From NCBI GenBank assembly GCA_038380435.1, contig JAWZYU010000030.1, positions 65,173,817 to 65,237,816 on the forward strand: 64,000 nucleotides of DNA, given 5' to 3'. Within the stretch, counting starts at the first letter, position 1. Every line of letters starts with the position of its first letter. Source of the DNA: Ryuthela nishihirai (Eukaryota; Arthropoda; Arachnida; Araneae; Heptathelidae). The position numbers and the translations under genes are program-made. The notes beneath the pieces were generated by a model, which was given only the letters and a program-made list of their open reading frames with translations, had not been told where the DNA came from and did not search any database. Below are positions 12,378 to 24,176 of this stretch, piece after piece.

Positions 12378-14215
12378 TTGAAACCAACAGTACTTTTTTG
12401 GGTAAAATGGAACAGAGAAAACAATTTAAGTGATATTGATCTTATTTCTGAAAGAAAGAATTGCAGGATTAATATGAATCAACATCCTAATAGCCCTAAC
12501 AGAAGGCATTACATTGAGCTTAATAAACGTGTAAAGGATCAGTTAACAGCTGATAAGAATCTTTGGCTTGATAGCTTGGCTGACAAAGCAGAGGAAGCGG
12601 TTAGACAGCACATCAGCAGGGGGTTGTACCAGATTGTTAATGCTTTATGTGGGGAGAAACGCACAGGTACACAGGGATTGAGAGATAAACATGGCAAGGT
12701 GGTTGAAGGTGAAGATTCTGTGATTGCTAGGTGGGCTGAGCATTTCAGAGATGTTCTAAATAATGCAATTATTTCTACTCCCATTGTTTGTAATAAGGAC
12801 AGATGTATTACTGGCTTTTATGATGGCACTATATCACATTCCGAAGTTGCATTCGTTATCACTAAAACTGCATAAATCCCCAGGGGTGGGTGAAATCACC
12901 ATTGAAAGGCTTAGAGCTGGGAACATTTGTGTTGTCACATGGCAGACTGAAATTTTGAATTTTTTTTTTATGATACAGGTATTGTTCCTAAGGATTTTAC
13001 TAGAGCTATCATTGTCCCAATTTTTTTAAAAAAAAGTGATCGCAGTTCTTGCGATAATTATAGGGGAATTAGTTTACTTTCTGTTCCAGGTCAAGTTCTT
13101 TGCACGATTATAGTTGATAGAATTAAGAATTTGGTTGATGGACAACTGTGTGAACAGCGTGGATTCAGAAGTGGTAAGGGATATATTGATGAAATATTTT
13201 TACGTAGGAAGATTTGAGAAATGTTTAGTTTTAGAAACCTGAGGTTGCTAGCTTTACAGATTTCAAAAAGGCTTTCGACTCTGTTGATAGACATTTTTGG
13301 TCGATTGTTAGATCATATGGAATACCTGATAAGTTAGTTAATGAGAGCTCTCTATAACACGAGTCGTGTGCGAGAGTTGGTACGTCTTGCAGCGATTGGT
13401 TTAGCATTGCTAGTGGAGTTAGACAAGGGTGCATTTGTCGTCTTTTCTTTTTGGTTATTATGTAATGCGAAATTCTTTGCAAGAGAAAGATTTTGGCCTT
13501 AAATGGTCTAGAGATTTTAAAATTTCTGAATTAGATTATGCAGATGATTTGGCCCTGTTAGCAAATGACGTTGACGCGATGGATTCGTTCATTAGGGCTT
13601 TTGATGAGACTGGTAATACAGTAGGTTTGGTGATAAAACACTAAAGTGATGAAAATTGGTCAAGCAGATGGTGCTTCAGTTGCTTTGAATGGCTGTACTA
13701 TTGAGCAAGTGTCTCGGCTTAATTATCTTGGGAACTATGGAACAGATATTGGTGATACGAGACACGAGATAAATAGAAGAATAGGGATTGCCACTGGGAC
13801 TTTTAAAAAAATATATGAGAGTAGGTGTATACGCCTATTTTTCCATAAAGACTAAAATTAGGTTGTATAATAATTTGGTTCTTTCTAAGATTAGTTACGA
13901 TAGCGAAACATGGACCCTTTGTAAGCAGGCTAACAAGAAACTTGATTCCTTTGATTCTAGATGCTTACGCAGAGTCTTGGGTGTTAGGTGGTTCGACTTT
14001 GTAAGTAATAACGAGGTTAGAAGACGGAGTCAACCTCTTTTGAGCATCATATTGTGCATAGAGAGACTGCGTTGATTTGGTCATGTTGCCCATATGCATA
14101 GTTGCAGATTGGCAAAAGGATTATGAACAGTGTGCCTAAGGGTATCAGAAAAAGGAGATCTAGGATGCGATGGGCAGACAATATCAAACAGGACCTTACT
14201 AGAATTGGCCTAGAG
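12378..14215 (+). pseudogene. LINE-A reverse transcriptase region (broken)
   Basis: Conceptual translation across several frames gives, in order: a linker (12378-12875); LHKSPGVGEITIERLRAGN; a CDNYRGISLLSVPGQ-like motif; CEQRGFRSGKG; FKKAFDSVDRHFWSIV; then LDYADDLALLANDVDAM (the YADD polymerase box, about 13530-13570), LNGCTIEQVSRLNYLGNYGT, and a C-terminal part with ETWTLCKQANKKLDSF, FGHVAHMHS and RWADNIKQDLTRIGL. This is the finger, palm and thumb order of a non-LTR RT. At least five frame breaks and the hAT insertion at the C-terminus make it inactive. Confidence 0.87.
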
Positions 14216-14815
14216 CAGGCATGTCAAACACGCGGCCCGCCGGGAACTGTTCTGCGACCCGCCAAGATTGATAACCAATACGTTTATTTAACTTTTGACA
14301 ACACTGGATTCTTTAATTAAAATTATAAGTACGTACACGGTACACGAATTAAATAAACGTATTTCAGAAAACATTTCCATTTATATATAAGAGAAACTAT
14401 TGCGCATAAATGTATATGTCGGAGCCCGATCGTAGAATTGCGAACAACTATTTTCCACTTTAAAAAATAATAAAACTGCGGAAAGATCAAGATTAACAGA
14501 CAAGCATGTGCAAGCAATTTTAAAAATAACTACAGCTCAATTTGGTTAATGAAAAACGTTGCCAAGTTTCTTCAAAAAAAAAAAACTATATTTTATTTAA
14601 ATAATGTTAAATTGAAAAAAAGAAACTTTCCTACATACATATGTATTTTTTAATATGTTTATATTCTGTGTATTATTATTTTGTATGTATTGATTTGTTT
14701 ATAATAAAAGCTATGCTTCATCTTTATTTCCATTTTTTGTTTTTGTTTTGCGGCCCGCGATTTAATATATAATACTTAATATGGCCCTCGGTGGTTAACG
14801 AGTTTGACATGCCTG
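14216..14815. mobile_element. Non-autonomous hAT element, 600 bp
   Basis: Starts CAGGCATGTCAAAC and ends with its exact reverse complement, giving 14 bp perfect terminal inverted repeats. It is flanked by the 8 bp duplication GCCTAGAG (14208-14215 and 14816-14823). The 8 bp duplication with CAG...CTG ends is diagnostic for hAT. A central TA in the target is reported for the Buster branch. Sub-terminal GCGGCCCGC blocks face inward at both ends. No transposase is encoded. It interrupts LINE-A, which resumes at 14824. Confidence 0.93.
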
Positions 14816-15113
14816 GCCTAGAGTTACCAAATGCAGCAACTGTAGCTCAAAAGACACGTGCGGAGAGAAAATTAGTCTGGTTGGACCTCCGTAGTCCATG
14901 GCTGCTCGAGGATTGCGTATGTGGATGTATAACGTTGGGCAATGTACTGATGGATGGACTAAGGTTTTTGGTTCCTCTGGCATAAACGATATTTCGAGCC
15001 TCCCCCCCCCCCTCTTTGCTTTCGTAAGAAATATTGAATATGAAAAACAGTGCAGTGTTTGAAAGTCGTCGGACATAAGTTGTTGCTACAAAATAAGAAT
15101 ATGAAAGCAGACG

Positions 15114-15495
15114 GTTTGGGTTGTTTTACCTCTCAATGGCACTTTTTTGCGCACAGTAGCTTAGGTTTTTTTTACCTCCGAGAGTTTTTTGCACACAATG
15201 GGCTAAATTCTCAAGCCACAAAGACCCCGAGGGCAGAGACCCACTGGGCAGCTGTTAGTAGACATGTGGTACTCTCCCATCAAAGCCATCCAGCGTATTC
15301 AGTAATATGCCCAGAATGTGGCTTGCCCGCACATGGGACCATTGCTTAATATCCCATCTGAAGGACGGCTGCCTTTCTAAGCCCATTGGTGCCCCTCTAG
15401 TGCAGGGCGGAAAGTTTTGCGGATAAATCTCAAAGCTAGGGCTCGAACCTGAGAACTACAGATTACGAGCTTAGCACGCTACAAACTAAAAACGC
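15114..15495 (-). mobile_element. Diverged SINE-A with partly duplicated tail start
   Basis: Older minus-strand SINE-A. The beginning of the 3' tail is present twice: TTTTACCTCTCAATGGCAC at about 15123, then TTTTTTTACCTCCGAGAG at about 15167. The tRNA-like head is degraded but GGGCTCGAACC (B-box complement) is visible. Confidence 0.78.
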
Positions 15496-17612
15496 CTCAT
15501 TTCAGAAGCGGGGATGGTTCAAAGGTTATTCATCATACCATAATGGGAAAGAAACTTGTTTTTGGTAGATGGTTGACATGTGTTAACAATAAAAAAAAAA
15601 AGAATTTTATCCAATCCGGTGGCCAGCCTTAACAATAAATCCGGCCCTAAATTTAGCAATTGTTTCTCCCTTTGCCCCGGCTTTCCAGTAATGCACCAGT
15701 TGCTTTTCCCTTTTCATTGCCTCTCCAGTACCGTTACCAGTTGCACAGTGGAGGATTAAGGTCTCTGAAGGCCCCAGTCATAAAAGATCCCAGAGCCCCC
15801 CCCCCCTCCAAACTGTCCAGGTGTGTGTGTGTGAGGGGGGGGGGTATTCACTTTACAAAATAATTTCGCAACTTACGAATGGATAAAATGCATGCAGCAG
15901 GTTAAACTGAACTACAGAAAAGCAGATAGAGAAAATTTTATATGCATTATATAAACTTTACCTTACTGAACAAAACAGTATTCATGAAACCATTATTCAT
16001 CACAGGATTTAATACAACCAATGGAGAATATTCTAAACAACTGTTTTATAAAAAAATACGCAATGCTTATTTTATTAATTCATGACACATTTCACGATAT
16101 TTTATATTACACAGAGAAATTAAAGCAACAATTCGTTAGCAGTTGAAAAATTTTGCTTTAGACTTCCAATACAAACTAATTTTATGTAATAGATATACAG
16201 TATTTTTATATTGGCAAAAATGCCAATAGAGAGAAACAAGTTTTTTTTACATAAAAAATTTCAAACGAAAATATATATCTTTACTATAAAAGTACTATTT
16301 CAATTACATGAATTCGACTTAACGGCATTACTGAGAATAAACTATCACTATGAAATATGATTTGTACAAAAATATGGAATAGTCCAAACATTGTTCAGTA
16401 TTTAGAGACTTTACCAATCCCATCAGAGCCCCTTTCCCATGTGCGGAGTAGTAAATCAAGTTTTAAAGCTCATAATGGTATGCCAATATATTACAAAGGT
16501 ATAATTATTATCATTTGTTTTTGGGATTCGTTAATGTGATGTGTTTTGGTTCGCCGTTTCTTTTCCCTGGCTGCTTGTGGAGATATTAAACACGAGGCGA
16601 AAAAATTCCTTTCGTAATAGTATAGCTTATTTCAGAAATGAAAAAGAATCCATCAACTCCATGCTACCAACTAACAGCAATGAAAAAGAATCCCATTCTT
16701 CGAATTGCGATGCCTCGAGACAAAACGGATACAGAAAACATTGTATAATCAGATATATATATATACGTGTTAAAAATATATGCACTATTTACTATAAAAA
16801 TACATTACTTTGCATACCAGATATTAAAAATAGTTTTTTCAATCAATTATAATTAATTATTAAAATTGATCAGAATGAGAATTTTTTGCGCTGCATTTTT
16901 GCCGAGGTCTCGTCTTCCTCACAGAGGTAATTACATAACTACCTCTTATTCCTTAGCATAAAATTATTTTAAGCATTGAAAATAGAAAATAGAAAAAACG
17001 AATTTTAAAAAGAAAATTGTACTTTACAGGAGAGGACAGTTAATGTCTAGGAAGTTTCACGACAAAAAAAAAGCACCCCGTCACTTAGGAGGTGACGGCT
17101 TCAGGATGCAGCCAGGGAGGCCACTCGAGGGCACTTTTCAAAAGAACAGCTCCATTTGGCAGGAGGTCGGAAGATATCACCCACGTGAGGCCTCTCTGTT
17201 CCCATTTGTGAACAGAATGGCAGTTTGCTTTGGAGCAAAGGATCACCCTATAAACAGAGATTCAATCGAATAAAAAATATTCTCCGCTTTTTTTCTTTCA
17301 ATACTGTTAGTAAAAGAAGTTAAGACAGACAATATTTTTTATTTGCTGAATTAGAGTAGATATAAAATTGAACGGGGATATTTAAAAAATTACATTTCTA
17401 GTCAAACTTAAACAAGTGGGTACTAGTTCACTTCAATCCAAGATAAAATTTTGACTTTTTAATGCAAGAATATGTAAGTCTTTTAAAGTTATTCAAGCGA
17501 AAGAACAATAAAATCTCTGCACCAAAGTTGGATTGGATCCCCTTTTCCCCCTTTAAAGATTTCGATCGAGTCTATGCCCTAAAAGTATTTGAATTATATT
17601 GCGTTACCTAAG

Positions 17613-17680
17613 AAGAATTTAGAACGAGTTGCACTATTCTTCTAGAATTTCTAAGAATTTAGAACGAGTTGCACTATTCT
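17613..17680. repeat. 28 bp direct repeat
   Basis: A 28 bp sequence beginning AAGAATTTAGAACGAGTTGC occurs at 17613-17640 and again without change at 17653-17680, separated by 12 bp. Confidence 0.9.
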
Positions 17681-17691
17681 GAGCAATAGTA

Positions 17692-17719
17692 TTTTACTGA
17701 GTGAACTCACTCAGTAAAA
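17692..17719. repeat. 12 bp arm hairpin
   Basis: TTTTACTGAGTG and its exact reverse complement are separated by AACT. No T-run or gene end nearby gives it a terminator role. Confidence 0.85.
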
Positions 17720-18206
17720 GATCTTAGATGGTACTTGGTCTGCCCGATTCCTTTGGGGTGTTTATCATGACGAAAAGCATAAAATTTTCAATTCTTGGAC
17801 TTAATGTTCCTTTTCACAACTTTCTCAGATTTCAGAATTTCGCAACTTTTGGGAAGGTGTTTACATATAAGATGGAAGGTTTTGCATTATAATGTACATG
17901 CTGATATTCAGTGAAATGTGTTAAATTTTTTTATGCATCTTCTTGGTCCTTTGGTCTTAAAATAAAACACGTTTAAATGAAAACCCTTTCGCACCATAAT
18001 TTTTGCTTATAGAAGAAAAAATGTTAAGGGACTTGATAGGGCCCAGAAACAGAAAACATCTATTGTGTGTTGAATAATAACACTACAGCACACTGAACCA
18101 TGGCCTACCTCTTACCTGATAAAAACTAACTATTACTCTTCACGGTTGGCAATTTTTCTTTGTAACATAGCAAAACAAACATCCACCGAAATATCACCAG
18201 CTTTGA

Positions 18207-18583
18207 TTTGGGGTTGTTTCACCTCTGAGCACTTTTTTTGCACACCATGGGCTAAATGGCCAGGTCACATGGACCCCGAAGGCTCAGAGGTTGGGGGGAG
18301 GGGACTCACTGGAACAGCTGTTGGGAGACAGATGGTAGCCTCCCGTCAAGGCCATCCAGCGTGTTCTTTAACGTGCACAGGGTATGGCTCTCCCGCACAC
18401 GGGCCACGGCTTAACGTCCCATCCGACGGACGGCGGCCTTTCCAAGCCCATCGGTGTCCCCTACTGACCGTGGGCAGGGCGGGGAATTTTGCGGAGATAA
18501 ATCTCAACGCTGACCCAGCTGGGACTCGAACCTGGGAACTACAGATTACGAGCCTGGCGCTTCTACCGACTGAGCCACCCCCG
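18207..18583 (-). mobile_element. SINE-A, near full length
   Basis: Minus strand. Flanked by CCAGCTTTGA at 18197-18206 and 18584-18593. The B box complement GGACTCGAACC is intact. A 154-codon frame (18146-18610) that runs through the element is a by-product of its sequence. Confidence 0.9.
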
Positions 18584-18593
18584 CCAGCTTTGA

Positions 18594-19215
18594 ACGATGC
18601 ACGCCATTAGTTACGAAAAATAACCTTCCTCCGCAGGTGATTTGTGCGTTCTGTTCGCCAGAGTGTGTATTTAAAATAAAAACATTTGTCGAAAACCATA
18701 TACGTTACACTTTTTAAAGGTCACAGAATGACGAGAAATTTCAGATACGTACGTAAAATAGTTTGAAACAGCAGTAGAATAGATGGAAGAGGAAAATCAG
18801 CACGCAACACATTGGGTTATGCTCTTGATTGTCGAAGACAGAATTACTGCACGTCATTAATCTTCAGCAGAGCTTTTTTTTCTTCCTCTTATTAAAACCA
18901 TCGCAATAATGTAAACGATTATGACTGAATGCAGTTAAGCGAGCCAATCACATGTTCATCAATGTCTGCAACGTCTTTTGAGCAACTACACTGAAACAAG
19001 TGCGTTACGAAATCGTCAAGTTAAATCCAACTGCAAACGTTTCACACTTTGTGCTTATTCAAAAAAAATTATGTTTTAATCCATTTATTTAACCGTTTGA
19101 AACTTTTTAACAAATATTTCTGAATTACAGAAATGCATCAAGAACGATAGGAAGTTGATTGTTCATTGTCTACTTTCTGAAACTGAAAAGCGATGAAAAT
19201 AGTAAAGGATGGGAT
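18594..19215. other. non-coding, nothing recognised
   Basis: AT-rich, no supported feature. Confidence 0.45.
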
Positions 19216-19680
19216 CAGTTGTGTTGTTTCACCTCTGAGAGGCACCTTCTGCATACAGTAAGCTAAAATGGTCAGGTCACAAGCCCGCCTTTACGCAGGG
19301 ATGAGAGGAAGTCCAAACCCCGTGATACAGCGAAAAAAAAAATTTAGACAAAAACAGAAAAGACAAAAAAAAAATACAAAAATAAACAAAAACCTAAGAA
19401 AAGGAGAAATCTACCTTAAAGTCCCTTTGTCACCAAAATTTCTAGTTTAAAGGAAAAGCAAGAGTTTTCTTGACCCGCGAATGATAAGGTAGAGAGGACC
19501 TCAGAGAAGGCTGCGGACTCACTGGAGACCAAAGACCTCAGAGAAAGCTGGGACCTCACTGGAGACCCAGCCTCACCAAGGTCCTCAGAGAAGGCTGGGG
19601 ACTCGCTGGAGAGTGATTAGAAAACAAATAAAAGCCTCCAGTCGAGGCCATCCAGCATGTTCTTTAACGTGCACAAATGT
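19216..19680 (-). mobile_element. Broken SINE-A remnant with a small tandem array
   Basis: The SINE-A tail is visible at 19216-19290 and its middle at about 19486-19680. Unrelated A-rich sequence lies between. Within the second piece a unit containing CCTCAGAGAAGGCTG and GACTCACTGGAGA is repeated about three times (19499-19616), an expansion not seen in other copies. Confidence 0.7.
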
Positions 19681-20032
19681 AATCGTCTACGAATTCTAAA
19701 TCTTTAAAGAATTTAAAATATTCACTTCGGACATCGCACTCCTAGTTTTTTTTCGATGTTTTTGTTTCTTAAACGATAGGTATAATTTTGCATGAAATGA
19801 GCGACTTAAAAAAATGCATTTAAATAACAAACCGATTTGATCATTTCGTCTGTAACTCCAGATCTTTTGTGTAGAGGGCGCAAGAATCATTCTTATTAAT
19901 TTTAGAACACAAAACTGGCAGCAGAGTTTAATCCGGTTTCGGGTGTTTATTGTTGCTTGGTCATTAATTCAAAGTGCCATCAAAAATGTTCCTTCAGTAT
20001 AGAATTGCGAAATAAATCTTGGTTATATTGCA
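19681..20032. other. non-coding, nothing recognised
   Basis: No supported feature. Confidence 0.45.
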
Positions 20033-20190
20033 TTGGTTCGAGCCCCGGGTAAGGCATGGATGTGTGTGTCGTTTTTCTGCTGAGGTCCTGCCATCCTATC
20101 AGACCTTCTACTATGACATATAAACTGACAGACTCCTGTCAGACCTCTGTGGCAAGCAGTTGCTTGAGGGGGTATTTATTTTATTATATT
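20033..20190 (+). mobile_element. SINE-B, 5' truncated
   Basis: Plus strand, starts at the B box (GGTTCGAGCCCCGGGTAAGG), with the A box missing. It continues through the body to TTGAGGGGGTATTTATTTTA. Confidence 0.86.
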
Positions 20191-21384
20191 GCCCTAAATT
20201 GATGTAGATGTACTTTCCAGAAACAGTCAGAATTTCGCACCATACAAGATGGAACCAAGAATAAATTAGCGCTAACTATGCATCGGGATTCAAAAGAGGC
20301 TTCAAGTGAACTGTATTTGCCCTCTAGACTGTATACTTCGCCCCATACTTACTCGGCTGTGGCCCCGGGGATCATTTGGCCTCGCACTCATAATCTCTCT
20401 ACAAGGAAACAAAACCGCAATTCGAACCATTCAACTGATGACCTTCAAATCACGGTTTGAAAACCGATACTTCTTACAGAGTTTCAAGTTTACGAAAGTC
20501 ACAGGAAGTGTTCGGAAAGCGCATTTCAAATATATCAGCTACATAATGGATGAAAGAGTAACCATTTCTTATCCTTCTCCCCGCAAAGAGAAAGGTAGAC
20601 CACAACAGCAACGTTCTGCTTCAATATTAGGCCACTCTAGTAATATTTATTTGAAAGACAGATTTCCTTAATTGCAACGATTCATTTGGATAAGCATTAT
20701 TAAAACAATCCCATATTGCCTAGTTAAAGCATGGCATGGTTAAAAGTTGCCCAGTTCCGGCAGTGGGCTGAACTATTACCGTGCTTTGTTGTAGAGAGAA
20801 GGTACCTGGGTGGGAATTTCGGTTGTTAAAGCCGTGGCTATCGAGCTCTGAGCAAGAAAAAGTTACGAAAAGACATTCTGGCTACTGCACCAATAAGTAA
20901 GGCAGAATTTACACCTCGCGCGCCCCTAGCCACACACGAAGTGGTAGTGCGCCCTCATTGTCGGTAGGCTAAATTTTTGTTGTTTTTACAACCAAGAAGA
21001 AGGAATTTGAATGATAATACATTTTTACTATCAAATACTGTAAAGATTAATATTATAAATTAACGTTATACACAGCATACGATTTATATGAAATAACCTT
21101 TAAAAATTATTCATCCTCTTTTTTTGCTCTGGGAATGAACAAATTACACTAAATTATCAAATGCTTCGGGAGACTTCCATGTTGTCTGAATGGAAAGTTA
21201 TATTCAAACCTTCCTAACTTTGAAATAAAACTTTTGTAGCAAAATGTCACAGGAAATTGAAAATTTCGGGAAAAAATCCCCAATGTCGATTTTGGGCAAA
21301 TTTTGCTTAAGAGAACTGTATGTAGTAAGCTGAAATATTTAACAGTAGTATTGATAGTCATAAGGATTTACCTGAATAAAAATA
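20191..21384. other. non-coding, nothing recognised
   Basis: The overlapping frames at 20278-20671 (121 and 60 codons) carry no family motif. No repeat copy seen. Confidence 0.45.
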
Positions 21385-21518
21385 AAATAAATACCCCCTC
21401 AAGCAGCTGCTTGCCACAGAGGTCTGACAGGAGCCTGTCAGTTTACATGCCATAGTAGAAGGTCTGAGAGGATGGCAGGACCTCAGCAGAAAAACGACAT
21501 ATACATCCATGCCTTACG
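21385..21518 (-). mobile_element. SINE-B, head missing
   Basis: Minus-strand body and tail of SINE-B, from the tail (ATACCCCCTCAAGCAGCTGC) to the ATCCATGCCTTAC just before the B box. The tRNA-like head is absent. Confidence 0.85.
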
Positions 21519-22079
21519 TTAGAACAAATCGTTTATTGAAATAAATGGAATCTTAGAAGTTTGCGCAATGATATTTCAGTTTACATCAATTTTGAAACAG
21601 CGTGGAGGATTGCATCACATTTTAGATTCAACAATTCTTTAAATATCAAACGAATAGTGTTTAAAAACGAGATTGGGATAAATCTATTTGAAAAATATAA
21701 TTTTATTTCCTGCAACTATTTATTTGTAAGAAAGAAAAAGTTGATTTACAAATTTAGGGAATTTTGAATATAATTTTCCCTTATCACAACATGGAAGTAT
21801 CCCAAGACGTTTAGTAAAATGGCGTATATCCTCACAATCCATATTCTTTTTAAAGTCACTTTAGATTGTTAGGAGAGAGACACTGTTTTGAAGATAGTAA
21901 TTGCTATTTGTATCAAGAATATTTGCGACAAGTTTTCTACTCGTACGAATTGAATAGGTCATCATTTTGCTGTTAAATAAACAAATTGCAACTTAAGCGC
22001 TGATACTCTTCGGCAAGAGCCTTATGGGAAATACAGCCGACCTTTCAGCGAGACCTGAAGTGATTCATAAAAATAATAA
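21519..22079. other. non-coding, nothing recognised
   Basis: No supported feature. Confidence 0.45.
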
Positions 22080-22236
22080 AATAAATACCCCCTCAAGCAG
22101 CTGCTTGCCACAGAGGTCTGACAGGAGCCTGTCAGTTTATATGCCAGAGTAGAAGGTCTGAGAGGATGGCAGGACCTCAGTAGAAAAACAACACGAACAT
22201 CCATGCCTTACCCGGGGCTCGAACCCAGGTCCCCAC
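22080..22236 (-). mobile_element. SINE-B, 5' truncated at the B box
   Basis: Minus-strand SINE-B ending just past the B box complement (GGGGCTCGAACCCAGGTCCC). The A-box half of the head is missing. Confidence 0.85.
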
Positions 22237-23246
22237 CCCCCGCCAAACGCACACAGTAGCGGTATACTAATTTTCATGCTTCCAACTAAATGTGCTCTCC
22301 GTGAAACGCATATTTTCAAATTGGCTACCAAGAAACCATCCCTCAGTCCTCTTCTTTACAAATGGAAACAGCAGATACCTTTCATATATGAGCGGGGAAA
22401 TGCAGTGGCAACGTATGGATAACAAAAACATTTTAGTTGGCTAGCAGAAATAGAGAAAAAAAATTGATAGATGAAAAAAAACTCGGTCCAAACCTATATT
22501 AACTTAAAATGTAGGAGCAGATTTAGATTAATCAGATTCTTTTGCAGCTGTGAAAAAGCCAGGTCTCCTGGAAATTTGGGGTTCTCTTAAATACGATCAT
22601 TTTCTGAAAATTTGGGAAGCCATGGAATAGGGACGCCAAAAGATCTTGGTGTCTCCCTCTGATACGGCTAGGCAAATAGAATTCAAAATTATTCTGGTTT
22701 GCGCAAAATTCTAGTTCTACTGATACAGATTCCCATGTTTCAAGGCTACGATTCCGAAGGCCTAATAAAAAAGATATCACTGCTTTATGTAGTACCAAAA
22801 GAATGCTGTACAATAAACATCTTTTTAAGCGAGACATAATTCACTTATAATAAATAACCTATACATTATCTAGAGAGAAAAAATAACAAAAAAGTTAATA
22901 TTTTCTATGGCTGTAGAAATCAATCTCGTAATATGATAAAATTATATCAAACACCTTTATGTCAGTTAACACAATAAATACTCGTGGCAGACAGGTTAAT
23001 TTGCTTGCCAGTATGGCACATATAACGAATTCATATTCCGTGCAAATAGCACATCATTTTTTTTCCCTAAGGAACAGGAATCGTGACACAAAGTTCCTGT
23101 TGACTTAGCAGTCACACAGTGTCAAAAGCTTTTCCCTTATAACTATCAAACTGTCCCAAGGCACTTTTTGGTTAAGTTTTTTTGAGCTGGAAGAGTTCAT
23201 TGTCCTCTTCGGCCTCCATCTCATTCTCATCTCGACTTTTCATCCT
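22237..23246. other. downstream flank / 3' UTR region of FLVCR
   Basis: Lies just past the stop codon of the minus-strand FLVCR gene and should hold its 3' UTR. I could not place a convincing polyadenylation signal. The first 75 bases after the stop (23172-23246 on this strand) stay open in the same frame and are acidic; see findings. Confidence 0.5.
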
Positions 23247-23332
23247 TCAGATGGTCGTAAGTTTCTCGAGACCATTATTATCTGTCGGCAGCTGAGATGC
23301 TCTCTGTCGGCGAAGATCCGATTTAATAAAAC
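23247..23332 (-). CDS. FLVCR: FLVCR-family transporter, last coding exon
   Basis: Terminal exon. It follows a TTTCTTACAG acceptor and completes a Gly codon split 1+2 with the previous exon. It reads FIKSDLRRQRASQLPTDNNG and then LEKLTTI before TGA (23249-23247). The (F/L)IKSDLRRQ motif is the start of the cytoplasmic C-terminal tail after TM12 in FLVCR proteins. The tail is short compared with vertebrate FLVCR1. The frame stays open for 24 more codons after the TGA, so the annotated stop is the simplest reading but not the only one. Confidence 0.93.
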
Positions 23333-23501
23333 CTGTAAGAAATAAAGTTGTTTTAGTCTAAAATCTTTAGAGTCTCCTTCAAATGTATCGACATAAACTA
23401 TAGTACAACTGGACAATTGGGGGAACATCGAATCTTCTGGGGACGCAATGAATTTTTTTATCTTTTAAAAGTGTAAATTTAATTACACACTGCTGAAAAT
23501 A

Positions 23502-23798
23502 TTTATAATAAAAAATAAATACCCCACCAAGCAGCTGCTTGCCACAGAAGTCTGACAGGAGCCTGAAAGTTTATATGCCATAGCAGAGGGTCTGAGACGA
23601 TGGCGGGACCTCAGCAGAAAAACAACACATACATCCATGCTTCTTAACCCGGGTCTCGAACCCAGGTCCCTTAGATCAATAGTCAAGCGCGCTAACCACT
23701 CGGCCAGAACACATACATCCATGCCTCTTAACCCGGGTCTCGAACCCAGGTCCCTTAGATCAACAGTCATGCGCGCTAACACTCGGCCGGTGGACGGC
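23502..23798 (-). mobile_element. SINE-B with duplicated tRNA-like head
   Basis: Minus strand, flanked by CTGAAAATA at 23493-23501 and 23799-23807. The head segment from ACATACATCCATGC through the A-box complement is present twice in tandem (about 23625-23705 and 23707-23789), each with the B-box complement TCTCGAACCC. The second head has a base missing next to its A box (GCTAACACTCGG). The copy is therefore about 85 bp longer than other SINE-B. Confidence 0.9.
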
Positions 23799-24176
23799 CT
23801 GAAAATAGTTTAGGGATATTTATATTGAGTCACATTTCAAGTTGAGAAATTTCGAAAATAAATATATAAAAAAAAGTGTCCCCGAAAAAAATTGTTTTGC
23901 TGATGAATTAACATTTTCTTCTCCGATGTGTAATAGCAAGTTCATTAACTTTATCTGCGTTTTAATACATATAATTTTAATTCTACAACGTTTTTTAAAT
24001 ACTGTAGTAAAAGGGTTACAATCGGATCATCTGATCTCGATTTTAATCATGAATGCCCGACCATTGCTCCAACAAGGACAGGATCTAGGGGCGAGGGGGG
24101 GATGCTATTTATCGAATCAAGTATTATTTCTATTTCATTCCATCACCACCATATACACCTTTAGACTTGCGTTTTT

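Larger units (their letters stand above)
10425..14925 (+). mobile_element. LINE-A: near full-length degraded non-LTR retrotransposon
   Basis: The longest LINE-A copy, about 3.5 kb once two insertions are removed (SINE-A 11919-12327 and hAT 14216-14815). Order: a 5' region (10425-11100) that recurs on the minus strand at 30785-31250, an AP-type endonuclease domain (from 11101), a reverse transcriptase domain (about 12850-13880), a C-terminal region, and a short 3' end after 14824. The single endonuclease-RT layout and the C-terminal motif suggest an RTE-like clade; this is tentative. Many frameshifts and stops: it cannot encode an intact protein. No poly-A tail was identified. Confidence 0.85.
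15496..18196. other. non-coding, two small repeats
   Basis: No supported gene. Frames at 16541-16852 and 17043-17273 show no family motif. 16893-16930 weakly resembles the middle of SINE-B. A G run lies near 15834-15843. Two small repeats at 17613-17719 are listed separately. Confidence 0.5.

Noticed and set aside
17043..17273. 77-codon plus-strand frame, moderately GC-rich (RHLGGDGFRMQPGRPLEG)
   Set aside because: No family motif, no splice context and no neighbours that support a gene.
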